NCBI GenBank assembly: GCA_022579005.1
Contig: MU401473.1
Coordinates: forward strand, 1 to 64,000
Direction: 5' to 3'
DNA: 64,000 nt
Origin: Poronia punctata
Lineage: Eukaryota; Ascomycota; Sordariomycetes; Xylariales; Xylariaceae
In this document: piece by piece, positions 35,145-46,532 of the stretch
Layout: each line of letters begins with the position of its first letter
How positions within the stretch are numbered: the stretch's first letter is position 1
Program-made: the position numbers and the translations under genes
Notes under the pieces: generated by a model
Databases searched by the model: none
What the model saw: only the letters and a program-made list of their open reading frames with translations
What the model was told of the DNA's origin: nothing

Positions 35145-36872
35145 TCTCTGAGTAAATGAGATGGCCGTCATTTGTTTGTTCTGTACCTACAATTGTTAAG
35201 CCGAACGACGATACGACGTCCCGAAAATATGGCTTATTCCGTTTGTTTCCTTTTCACTTCCATCAACTTCGAGCAAACACATCACAATAGACTAGGGCAT
35301 CCAAGTAAGAGAAGCGTCCCATTGTGGAGCGCCTAGGGCGGGTCACGGGTGGAAGAAGATATTGAAGCATCTGATAACGGCGGGTGCCTGCGCTGTTTTC
35401 CACTGGCATCATGTACCTCGTCTCTTCTTCGTGGGCCATTTCTGTTTGCATGTGTCACACGATCTGTCCGACATGGGCTTTCCCCACTTGATCCAGGCAG
35501 AAACCGGGCAGACAGACAGGCAGACAGGCAGACAGATGGTCATGATCTGGCCTGACGTTTGTCCATCTCTATATTCAGCCATCGACCCACGTACCCCCAT
35601 CTGTCTGCCGGCTGCCAGGTTCTGCAAACGCCCTATCACTATTCCTATCCTTACTTGGTTTCCTGCCTGTTACATCTACCGGATTATCCCGAAAGACGTT
35701 ACACCTTGCCAGTAACGTAGCTCGACTTACCGAGCCAACACGCACGGGTTGCTGTTGTACGATTGTTTGGTACCTCTCAGTCCCCTTGCATCATTATACG
35801 ATGAGTTCGCATCCGGCGTAAGTCGGTAATGTGAGGCAAAAAAAAAGCTAAGCGGAGCGATGGATCTTCACTCACTGCGCCCTCACTACGCCCTTCTCGC
35901 TACCCGCCCTCTTGATACCCCGGGGAGCACACCCATATATAGACGGTCGGTGTTGTTTTCAGTAACACAGGGAGGATGGTATTGGCGTTCTGTGTTTGCT
36001 TATTTCCCTTGTTGATGGCGGCGCGGCCACGCTCCCGTCGCCACGTCGCCTTGCAACACACTGTCCGCAACGATCCTTGCGCTTTTCCTACTGTCACCAT
36101 TTTTCTTGCCGCATGAAGAGGGTGGTTTGACGGGGACTGTATGAATGTACGGTGTGTTTCTACCTGTCACCTAAATGGGGCTTTAGTTTAGTCATTTGTC
36201 TGTCGGTCTGGCTTTGGTATACCGCAACGGGTATCAAAGCAGTGGAAGGTTACTGTTTGTGTTTTATCTCTTCCCTGTCTTATTGTCTCTTTTTTTGGTT
36301 TGGACTTTGCTTGGTATAGCCCCTATAGAATCTTGTACCTGTCATGATATCCGCCTGTATCCAGCTTGTTGCAAATGCACAGCTTACGAATGTTTGGGAA
36401 GTTGTTTAGCCAAGTAGTGAGAAATGTTACGAATGACGGGTGATTTTTTTTTCCTTTTTTCCTTTTCATAGACATTAGACATAGACCGCTTTACCTACCT
36501 TTCTATTTGTTGTGCGGAAATGGGGAAAAGTTTATCATTGTTTCTCATCACACCAAAATCTATCCCTTTCTGTGATCAAACATGCAAATTATACCCTGAT
36601 GATCATTCCGACTCTCGGCCCATCTTCATGACATCTTAATCTCCCTCTGATTTCAAGATAGGATATCATCACTTTCGACTTACCTCTGCCCCCTAAGTCC
36701 ATTTCAAAACATCGGTCAAACTCGTTGCCATCTACGAATCAGCCACCGTAGACAAGCGAGTCTAGTTACGTGTAAATTAACCTAGTTAGGTAATTGTACA
36801 ATGGTGACCATGACATGAACATGAACACATGCCGAGAAACCCGAACCAGTACCACCACTCACTCAACCGTCA

Positions 36873-36903
<31 letters not shown>

Positions 36904-39106
36904 TATATTATCGCGTCGTCAAGCGCGGGTAGCACGACGTAGATGATATTTCCTCCTGAAACAAAAGAAAAGAAACGAAATAGCCCAAGTCCCAAATATG
37001 CGGTATAGACCCAGACCGCACCTCGGATTTAAAGTAACTGTAACGTGGGGGCCGGGAAAAGGGGGGGTGGTAAGTGAGTGGCAAATTGGACAGGGGTAAG
37101 GGTAAGGGTAAGGGTCTTTCGGGGTGGTGTGTAGGATTCTGGGTGTTTGCGAACCTGTATGGTCTCGAGGTGAGGGGAGTGGAAGGATTGTGTGGCGGCT
37201 TAGGCAGATGAGAGACGGACGATCGCGTGGGGTGAAAAGATGACATCTATGTTAGCCGAACCTAATGATGTACATACACTATATGTATGTTGGTAACCTA
37301 ACCTGGGTTTATTTATTACATATCCAAGGTCTGGACATGAAAGAAGGATAGACGAGAGGTCAACCAACAGAGATCCCTTTCAAAATAACGGAAGAAAAGG
37401 GTTACTATCCCGACCACACCACGATCAGGCAGGAATCTTTACACCACAACTCAGCTTAGCTTAAATGCAGGGACATCATCAACCCAGTAAGTACCTTGAA
37501 ATATTCTTTCTCGTTTCCATCATCTTCCACGAGGACCAGCATACGTAAGTCGCGTAGTATGATAGCTTTTACATCTTCCAGTTTCTTCTAACAAGAACGC
37601 CTTGCAAGGCAGACAGATAGCAGGTAAAAACACCAGACCAGTCAAGATATATAAATAAATTAATAAATAGGTAGGCAACTAATATTTCTTGCAGTTTCCC
37701 CCTCCTCATCCCAATTCCCACTTCTATCCGTATCAACATTATTTCTATCCCTTCTGCCTGCCTTACCTAGATTTACGTTCCATATCCCCTCAAGCCAACT
37801 AACTCATACACAACCACCACGTTCTTCTCCACTCACTCGCCTGACGCCTTATAGGCAACAACCAACCCAAAAAAACCAAGGTCTTAGACATTAGACAGGT
37901 AAATAGGTAAGGTAGGCAAAGAAAAGCAAGTCTGTGTGGGGTGAGGGGAAACCATGGGCAGGCAACCAGACAGCCCAAACCGATTCCACGTCGTAGGTTA
38001 GTAGGTAGGTAGGTATGCTGTTGGTTTCTACCTGCATACAGTATATAAGTAAGTAGCCACAGGGACAGAAAACACATTCACATACACATACACATGTAGT
38101 TGACCGGTCCGTGGGATGTACCGGTACAAGTAAGGTGGTTGTTGTTTTTGTGGGGGATATAGGGATTATGTAATCAAGTATCTTTTTTGCTTCCTTCTTT
38201 CATCTCCCCCCCTTTTTTGGCTACTTATTTACTACGAATGATGTACAAGTATATATATATATATATATAAAACTAAAGACAGGTGCTCCTACCCTTGCAG
38301 GGAATATCTGCCGAGTTACTCATGTTGGTTGGATGTTCCCTTTCCTAGTCCTCCGTCCTAGTCTTCCTCTTCCAAGTTAATTCCACAAAACTTTTGAAAA
38401 CATGGCCTATACAACCAACATACTCGGTCACTAGTATCGACCGCGTAAACATGAAGGAAAGTGAAGGGGGCATCACCCTTGTATTCCCATGTTATAGGTA
38501 CATACATACATTAAGTAGTCACAATGATACTTGGTAGGGTATAAATCAAAACCTTAATCTAACAGTATCTTGATTAGATATATACTAACATCTAGAACCA
38601 AAGCCGACTGTAGGCTCCGAAGCAACCAAGGCAACAGAAGTTGCTGACGCCATCTCCTCGCGTCGTGTCCCCGTTATAGCGCTACCTTAGTCGTATCTGC
38701 AAAACAACACAAAGGAATGGAAGAAACCTGATTCAGAGTTATGTAAAGTACAAACGCTATCCCTTTTATTCCTCTGTTACTTCGGGTATATTCCACCACC
38801 CGGCTAAAAGACATTGTAGTTATATCCGACACTGAGTCCATGAAATATATTGTAGTGGTTTATCCCAAAATACCAGTCCCGTGAGCGGATGATATGCACA
38901 GCACCTCTCACTCCACAAAGATCCTTGCCAATCCAACCGCTCAAAACAAATTGCTTGACCAGACCCTTTCGCTGTCGCCAAAATATGCAGAAAATCAAAT
39001 AAAAGCACGGGCTACCCACAGAATGACTCGGGCAAGGGGATAGATAAGAAAACAACTATAAACGATTGTGAAATAGCAAAGTATGATGTTTTTAGAGCTT
39101 TGTGAA
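35145..39106. other. 4-kb intergenic region with microsatellites
   Basis: No supported gene. It contains a CAGACAG/GGCAGACA tract at about 35508-35535, (AC)n at 36873-36899, (GGGTAA)x3.7 at 37094-37115, (TA)n at about 38250-38269, and several TAGGTAGGTAGG clusters (for example 37998-38015). A minus-strand Pro/Ser-rich frame at 36908-37246 is low complexity and not believed. Confidence 0.45.
36873..36899. repeat. (AC)n microsatellite
   Basis: Uninterrupted AC dinucleotide run of about 13 units in gene-free DNA. Confidence 0.9.
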
Positions 39107-42100
39107 TCAAGAAAGACCAAGCCACCTGAGCGCCTTTCGACTACCGCCTTTGCGAGGCGTGGCTTGTTCTGCCTCCCGGGCCGGCGCTTTCCACGAAGGT
39201 ACGTACTTGCGCTCTGCGTCTTCTACGATACCCTCTTCATCGTCAGACGTACCAAAATACGGCACCGCGTCCCCGAATTCTTTAGAGGCCACCGCTGCAG
39301 CGACAACGTCGGCCCCCAGGAGATTCTGTAGTTTGGGACGCCTGCGGATGTTGTGCCCGGCTGCGGTCTCGATGTTTGGTGGCGTAGGACTCCGAGACGG
39401 TTCCGACGGTGTTGGTGCCGGCGTCAGCCGTTGAAGGTCAGCGTATGTCCTTATCGAGCCGTGATCCGTCGAAGGCCGTTCCGGTCGCCTGGGCTGCTCT
39501 GCTGGCGACGGTGCAAAACCGAGCATCACTGCTGCCTTGGCCAAGGGCGGGTAGAGTGCCCAAACATGGTAGAGGGCCGACGTCGTCGTCTCCTCTGAAG
39601 AGTAATCGTGTGTTCTATAGTCGTCTGCCCGGGCCTCTAGCGCCGACTTAATGGGGACGTATATCGTGGAAATGCCAATCAGTAGTGCCCATATGTTGAC
39701 GATGAATTTTGCAATTTCCATTTCAGAAGCCGCCGAGGTGAGGATAAAGTTGGCCTTCGAAAACGAAGTCTGCGAGAGTCGGCTCGAGTCTCTCGCTAGA
39801 TTCTGATAGCTCCTGTACGGTCTGGGAGGGGGAGCCTTTCCATCTACGATACCCGCCACCTTGAGTATGTCTGCGCCGACTAGTTTCTGAAGTGCTAGAA
39901 CAGTGCCTAGATACTCTGCGGGGTATTCGAGCAGCAGAAATCCGGTGTTGGGATGGGCTGCTAGGTATGTCTCGAGATGTGACATGATGACAGTCGCAAG
40001 TAGTGTCGGGTTGGATAGAATGTCGGCCTGGGCTTGTTTGGGTCGCCGTTCTACCGTCAATGACCGGATGGCGCTGGCTACAAGATATCTAAACGCCATG
40101 TTAGGGCTAGACAGCCACCCAGAGGGGTCAGTAGGATAGACATACCTAAAATCAAGCTTGCCGCTCCGGGAGTTGCCGTTGGGTGCTAGACCGAGCTTTT
40201 CCAACGAACAACTGACAGAGTGTAGAAAGTCTCTATCGGCATTCTGCTGGGCCCCCACGGCTAGTATTAGATGGACATTTCTCGCCGTTCCCAGCCCCTC
40301 GGTCGAAGTTGTCCGAAACACTGGCTGCCAAAAGCTACTAAAACCGGGCAACAATGGGAAATCAAACTGATATCCATCGCCTTCGGAAGGGAAATAATCA
40401 GCCAGAATGACCCTTAATGAGTCCTGGATGGCCACGGCCGTCTTATATTCCGCAATATGGAAGTCGCGTATGACTTTCCCCATTAGAGGCTCGGGGCCTG
40501 GGGGAGGCGGTGTTTGCGCCGGAGTTGGGGGTACTGATATAATGCGAGTTGTGGTAACGGCCTTCTTCGGTGGAAATATGGTGGCCGGGTGGAGGGTATA
40601 ATCCCCTGTAGGTGCAAAGGGATCGTAAACGTCAGGAAGATATATGGGCCTCACTTGTTCCACAATCATTTGTCCCTTCCCCGTAGTGTCGACTGTTAGA
40701 TTTGGCGTCGACGATCTGGATCTAGGTGGACTAGCAGGGACTGTGTGCTCTCCCGTCTCTTTTGAAACCTGGGCTGGCTTGGTCACCGGATATGTACCAT
40801 CCCTGAATGACTGAATTATCGCTTCCACACCGGGGTCGCTCTCGTCACCTTTGAAGTATATCACCATATCTTCAATCATTGGGAGGACTGTCTCGAATGG
40901 TGCATTCGCATCGATTTCCGCTTCGCCTTCTACGGACTCGGAAGTTGCGTCGTTTTCGGCATCCCTATTCGACACCTTACGCATGTAGTTCCTCTCTAGA
41001 GCCACTATCCGACTGAAACGAGGAACCGGCTGCTTCGGGTTTGGGGTAGTCAATCTCAGCCGAGGGCCCCTTCTGAGCCCTGTATTATCGGGGTTGATGG
41101 GTTGTAGAACATGGTCCCCGTGGAACCTGGACCGGAGCAGGGGGTTGGCCAAACCGCCCCTCTCATCCCCAATGGCAATCTGATTTGCCGACGTGGTACG
41201 CCTATGAGGTTGCAGCGACGGCGGCCGGATGTCGACGAGTTGGGCCTTTCCTACCAAGGCGGGGCTGGTGCGGTTGGTCGTCGTCATATCGTATGCTTGG
41301 GAATCGTCTACTGGTGTTAGAGGACCAGACGAGTCCATGTCGTCTGCGACACTAGGACAACTCGATGCCGAGTTTGGATCTGCCAGCTGTTCTTCGTCTG
41401 CCGCCATGTTCCGCCACTTCTCAATTTTAAGAATCTGGCTCTGCCTTGACATGTCAGGTAAAGGGTGTTGGAGTAAGTCGGGTTCATGATTAAACATCGG
41501 CCGAGCTGGCACGCTTGTGCTACGAGGTCGAACTGCATACGTAAGATCGAGGACGTGCACACTCTGGAGGGAGGCTGTTTCGAGGTCCAACGCATCCGCC
41601 GCCCTCATCGCCCTGGAGACGGGGTCATCCAGAGCTTCGTAGTTATCCCCGTCCGTCCCTGTCCTTGTGCTTTCCTCCTTTTTAGCCTTCTTCGGCCGCC
41701 TGAGCCCTGTGATTCCATGTCGAACTAGCTTCCTGAATATCGTCTGGGCTTTCGTTATGTCGCCTCTCGTCTCGTGCCTGCTGATGGCGGCTATGCAGGT
41801 CATGTATGCCGTCGCTGTACCCCCGTTCATGAACACTAGCCGCTTATCGTCGGCCGTAGACTCCTCCAGAAACGAACGAGCCATCTCCGCTCGGTCATGG
41901 TAGGCTTCGTGCGTCTTGAGTATAAATTCTCGGGCATCGAACGGCGAGGCAGCATTGTCGTCTTCCCCGTGGCGTTCAATGGGCGGCAATACCAATGTCT
42001 TGGCCGAACTCGGAAGTAGACGAAGTTGCGTCGAAATAACCTCCTGAGCCCCCTCGAAAGCTATCAAGCTACCTTCATATCTCGTCGTCCTTTCCTCCAT

Positions 42101-42130
42101 TTTCGTCGTCATCCCATAGCAGGGAGCCAT
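39107..42130 (-). CDS. Large conserved-looking fungal protein of unknown function
   Basis: Two exons are proposed, 42130-40146 and 40088-39107, giving 988 residues. The whole region also reads as one 1007-codon frame because the 57-nt intron (40145-40089) is in frame. The intron has a GTATGT donor, a CCTAACATGG branch site and a CGTTTAG acceptor; removing it joins GKLDFR to YLVASAI. The N-terminal third has helical stretches (REFILKTHEAYHDRAEMAR; TAYMTCIAAISRHETRGD) and a basic RRPKKAKKEE patch. The middle is Pro/Ser/Thr-rich and disordered. Residues ~550-900 look globular (FPLLPGFSSFWQPVF; HPNTGFLLLEYPAEYLGTVL), and one hydrophobic segment, FIVNIWALLIGISTIYVPI, could span or lie on a membrane. 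No catalytic motif is recognised. The start could instead be Met11 (MEERTTRYEG). Confidence 0.8.
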   Translation of the reverse strand: MAPCYGMTTKMEERTTRYEGSLIAFEGAQEVISTQLRLLPSSAKTLVLPPIERHGEDDNAASPFDAREFILKTHEAYHDRAEMARSFLEESTADDKRLVFMNGGTATAYMTCIAAISRHETRGDITKAQTIFRKLVRHGITGLRRPKKAKKEESTRTGTDGDNYEALDDPVSRAMRAADALDLETASLQSVHVLDLTYAVRPRSTSVPARPMFNHEPDLLQHPLPDMSRQSQILKIEKWRNMAADEEQLADPNSASSCPSVADDMDSSGPLTPVDDSQAYDMTTTNRTSPALVGKAQLVDIRPPSLQPHRRTTSANQIAIGDERGGLANPLLRSRFHGDHVLQPINPDNTGLRRGPRLRLTTPNPKQPVPRFSRIVALERNYMRKVSNRDAENDATSESVEGEAEIDANAPFETVLPMIEDMVIYFKGDESDPGVEAIIQSFRDGTYPVTKPAQVSKETGEHTVPASPPRSRSSTPNLTVDTTGKGQMIVEQVRPIYLPDVYDPFAPTGDYTLHPATIFPPKKAVTTTRIISVPPTPAQTPPPPGPEPLMGKVIRDFHIAEYKTAVAIQDSLRVILADYFPSEGDGYQFDFPLLPGFSSFWQPVFRTTSTEGLGTARNVHLILAVGAQQNADRDFLHSVSCSLEKLGLAPNGNSRSGKLDFRYVYPTDPSGWLSSPNMAFRYLVASAIRSLTVERRPKQAQADILSNPTLLATVIMSHLETYLAAHPNTGFLLLEYPAEYLGTVLALQKLVGADILKVAGIVDGKAPPPRPYRSYQNLARDSSRLSQTSFSKANFILTSAASEMEIAKFIVNIWALLIGISTIYVPIKSALEARADDYRTHDYSSEETTTSALYHVWALYPPLAKAAVMLGFAPSPAEQPRRPERPSTDHGSIRTYADLQRLTPAPTPSEPSRSPTPPNIETAAGHNIRRRPKLQNLLGADVVAAAVASKEFGDAVPYFGTSDDEEGIVEDAERKYVPSWKAPAREAEQATPRKGGSRKALRWLGLS

Positions 42131-42700
42131 GTAAGCAATCTACTATGTGCCGGAACCAGGAAGGCTATATAGGTAGTTCCTCTTAGTGATATCCCAAGCC
42201 GGAAAGCGGTCGCATAGAGAGACGATGTTGACTGATCGATAGGTGGGAATATTGGCCGGTTACATAGCCGGGTGGCCTGGGGTTACGATCCGGAAAAAAG
42301 AAAGAGAAGATGAGCAACTCGGGAAATGATAGACAAGAGAACCACAGGCGGGTGTGCTAAGTAATAACCGTTGGCTTAAGCAGCGGCAGCGGCGACGGCT
42401 GACCAAAACCAACAGCCAAGAACGCAGGAAGGGTTCTGAGGATTGCTAACCTACGATGGTTTGGGTTTAGACAGCCGGGGATGTGTCGAAGTAGTGAGCG
42501 AAGGAAGAAAGCCGGTGAGCCCGGGCAGTATGGGCGGTTATGAGGGATGAGAAGACAAAAATTCCTGTTGTGACTGACTTACATAAACTGTTCACCCACC
42601 CGTGATTATCCCTGCGTATCTATGCCTGCCCAGGCTTGCCATGCATAGTCCATCAATCACATCTGTCAAGATACCGGTACCTGGCAGACCAACTTCACCA

Positions 42701-42726
42701 GTACGAGTACACGTACCTACTCGTAC
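42701..42726. promoter_or_regulatory. Inverted repeat GTACGAGTA / TACTCGTAC
   Basis: Nine-base perfect arms (42701-42709 and 42718-42726) separated by eight bases, about 570 bp upstream of the start of the large minus-strand gene. Part of the recurring TACGAGTA word set. A dimeric DNA-binding protein site is possible but unproven. Confidence 0.35.
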
Positions 42727-43754
42727 GTACATGATGAGATGGCCCATTCACATATTAAACAAAAGAAACGTCGATCTAGCTGGATCCCTGCAAGCTTCCC
42801 GTGCACTAATCTCCTGCTGGGAAATTGCGGTTCTCGTACACGGCGTGCTGCAGCGAACCCAGGCTGCCCAACACCGGCCAGGTCGGTATCAAGTCGTCGA
42901 TGCAGACTTATTCTATACCGGGTGCTGTTTTTTGCTGATCTCATCCCATCCTCTAGACTAGAAGACGCAACGACGTGTTGGCCGGACTTGAACGGACGGG
43001 TAGGAACATTTGTGTGGGCCCGTTTTGGCGCCGTCGTGGGCAGTGGGGAAACAAGACTTTCTGAGCCGTGGCCGCGCCTCGACGCACACACTAACGAAAG
43101 CACGCCAGTGCGCTAGAAGGTCTGGGGTCCGGGTATTGGCGACCAGGCTAGTGACCAGGTTTATAGTGACTGGGATCACGCAGCTCTGGAGATGAGGAGG
43201 AGCTATGTCTGTATTACACTCTACATTGGTAGAAAAAATAATAATAAAAATGCTCGGTTCCAGCTTGGCGTCTGACGGTGTGAGACTATGCTCGCAAACT
43301 GTCCCCTGCATCGTCGCAGGTTGATGAAAAATGAGCAACTACTAAATTCCGTTCAGCAACAGCCTCATGTGATGGCCTAGCAGGTCTCGAACATGGTTTT
43401 TTCACGGGCGTGCAATGCGAGGGAGTGACCAGAATGGCGCCACCTGAGCCGGTCACGCTAATAACTGCCAGAGGCAAAAGCAGGGTTGCGCCTCCCCTCC
43501 TTCACCTAAAAGAGTGAACGGAAGTGGCTGTTGATGTTTGCTTAAAAGCAGGTACTGCCGTGAATCATGCTCTGTGGACTAGCGTTGGCGTTCCGATGGG
43601 TGAAACACAAGCTTGGCGTCTTTTTTGGCACCTTAGGTCAGTACCTCTACCACGTACTTTACCTAAGTAGTCTAGTCTAGGTATTACACGTAGAAGGTAC
43701 AAGTGTGTATGTTGGAGCAGGTTGCTCATCCCAAGTTGTTCTTGCCTACGAGTA

Positions 43755-44057
43755 TCATCTATCCAACACATGTGTGCATGCACTCGGAATCAGCGCAGAT
43801 AGCATGGTGATTGGCCGAAGCTTCGTCGCCCTGTAATCCATGTAATCCTGGGTATCACCACCGCCAGCGGCCAAAGCCCCCAGCCCATCAGATAGGTTGG
43901 ATATATTTCTCGTCAACGCGCTAGGCTTCGTCAGGTATAATGGGGGATCCGGCTTGTCAAGGGCACGGAGCAAATCCCTAGGGAAAAGGCATCCAGCGAG
44001 GTTAGGTAATTGCCTGTTGGTCAGCCTGTTGGCTGTTCTAAGTTCTTGCACACACAA
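43755..44057 (-). other. Protein-like segment, possible exon or gene relic
   Basis: On the minus strand, an acceptor-like CTAACCTCG...CCCTAG sequence is followed from about 43980 by a protein-like segment that includes RALDKPDPPLYLTKPSALTR and then NISNLSDGLGALAAGGGDTQ. The frame ends without a recognised partner exon. I cannot assign a family. It may be one exon of a gene I failed to assemble, a decayed copy, or chance. Confidence 0.2.
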
Positions 44058-46498
44058 TACCGAGTATGTACTTGTCGGACTTCATTTTCCCCCACATCCG
44101 GGAAATCCTTCGTAAAGACTTCACCCCAAAAAGGTTGGAATGCCGCCGTACAAGAACCAAGGTCAAGCACGCGTCAGACACTACAAATTAGCACTAACCT
44201 AAGGTTAGGGCTGATAGCCAGCAAATTTACGCGCTCAGATATTTAGTGTCTGCAGAACATTATCGACATGGCACACAATCTAAAAATACATACACGTGAA
44301 CGTGCAAATGGTTGCAATGAATCTTGTTAGCAGGAGAGCAGAAAAGTAAGCCCCCCAGATGTCGTCAGATGTTTGTTTGATGGTTGATATGTAGATCCGT
44401 GAGCTAAGACACCAGACAAAACGGAAATGCTGGCCTAGATTACTATATGACTGGCCCGAGAGGAGATCAATTGAAACACATTGAGTGGCGCCTCTATAGC
44501 CGTACAGCTGTCCGGTTCATTACCTCTCCCGAGGTTCCAGATAATCAATAGCGATAAAATGTACACTTACACTGAGGTATGTTTGTGTTACATTTGTTTC
44601 ACAGCATGTAGCAGAAACACGCCCTCGTACCACACGGGCATGAGGATATCAGAACGAGCTGCAAACAATCGATTCCAACACACCAGAAACTGTCCGACTA
44701 CGGCAGAAAGATGGCCGAGCTCGTAAAGATCAAGGGATCTAATAATAACTCCCTCGGACTCGATAATAAGAGGTGCAGAAGTATGGTAATGGGAGCTTGC
44801 TCTTCTTTATCGGGGTTTATTAATCTCGTCATTTTATTTTCCTCACTAATGACCCCAGCCCTGCAAGCAATGACAAGCATGGAAGAAATGGACTTACCTC
44901 AGCTCGGGCCTAGGTTTACCTTGCTTAGCGTGCCCGTAGGTCAGGGCATTAACCTGTCCTGGGACTGGCGTGCCTGAATCAGTCGACTCTGCCAAGTTCC
45001 CCGCCAAGAATTGGACTAGGTTGCATTTGCTATAGGCATTTCATCTGAAGTCCTAGACTACTCGTACGGACGACTGTAGTTGGCCGGCCCTTCTGCACGT
45101 TTCCTACGTCGCATTGCAGTAGGTACGAGAAGCAGGTACGAGTACAACTCGGGTTATTAAGGTAGTGACTACGTGTACGCGGACATCCATCCTTTAATAG
45201 TCCCAAACTCCCACCATCGGAATCAATACTACAGATCCTGCGCATACAGATATGCCGGATTACACGTACCTCCTGTGTTTCTGTTCCCATAAGCAAGTAC
45301 CTACGAGTACAACATCACAAATATCAACCATGCTATGATCACAGAATCACAGAATCATCATTCAAACACTGTCTCTACAGTATTCCAAGTGAGAGACAAT
45401 CGTACCACCGATCAACTTGCGGCTATCTCATAAGATCTCTTGGCTCTTCTCGACTCAGAATCGAACACGTGTATCGCGTACATGTGGTTCATGGGTCCTT
45501 AAGAAAGGCGGTGGCACAAAAGAGAAGTACAGACTCATCCCAATCCGTCAAAAGAGGATAGACATATTCCTGGGCACACTTCCAGAATCGCACCTCGCAA
45601 AGGTACCCGAAGTGTGCTTGCTGTCAGATTGATTAATACTCCGTACCTAGGTCAACAGTCGCCGAACACAAATGCTAAACGAAGGTAGCGCCTCGTCCTT
45701 AGGACTAGGGATTATTAAGGCAGCGACGGTGATTTGCGGAGCTTGCTGTACGTCAGCGCTAGTCACCTTGGAAGTTGGAAGTCCAAGAGCTGTACCTAAC
45801 CCTTCCGTGCCCTTGTTCCGCCCTACAGAGTTATCTGAATGCCAGGCCAGAGCACACATACCAAGTAACCTAGCTCAAGCACACAAGAACTAACCTGGTT
45901 GAATGGACTACCGACCGACTTAGTAAACTTGTAATTATAAGCAATGGTGAATAGCCGAGCGCCTCCATCATGTCGGTGGTCGGCACAGCCAACATTACAA
46001 GGTATCCCCCGGCCATCATGTGCCGTCCTTCACCAGCCAAAGCCCTTGTTGCAAGCATTTTAGTCTGTATCCTGGCGGTTGCCTTGCAAGCGCCACACAC
46101 ACATCACATAGTACGCCTCGGTCATTCGGTTTCTTGTGTGTTTGGGGCCATAACAAGCCATCAACCTGATAACGACGTCTTAGGTAGTTGCCGTAATGGC
46201 AATCTAGAGACGTGTACAGACATATTAAGTGGCCAACAGATGTTATGATTTCTATTGGGCAAATACAGGTGAGTAGGTTGTACAGAATATTTCATCTCCA
46301 CCAACGGCCCGGGCTATCGGTAACTAGGAAATTACTTTGAACGCCCAGATTACAGTACGGTTACACAGCAATCAGCTCAACATTGGGGAACCCATACTTT
46401 GGCTGTCCATGGCCCAAAAGACGCCGACAGACTATATAACATAGTCTGATAAGTGCCGAGGACCCCGAGCTCGTCACTTTTTATTATTCTTTTCTCTG

Positions 46499-46532
46499 GG
46501 CTGAAGGCTGAAGGCTGAAGGCTGAAGGCTGA
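46499..46532. repeat. 7-bp tandem repeat (GGCTGAA)x4.9
   Basis: Nearly five perfect copies of GGCTGAA in gene-free DNA, 34 bases long. No reading frame is believed through it. Confidence 0.9.

Noticed and set aside
37094..37115. (GGGTAA)n looking like an interstitial telomere
   Set aside because: The unit is GGGTAA, not the TTAGGG/CCCTAA telomere repeat; treated as a simple repeat.
36908..37246. Pro/Ser-rich minus-strand frame of 112 codons
   Set aside because: Composition follows from the GGGTAA/CT-rich repeats; no conserved motif.
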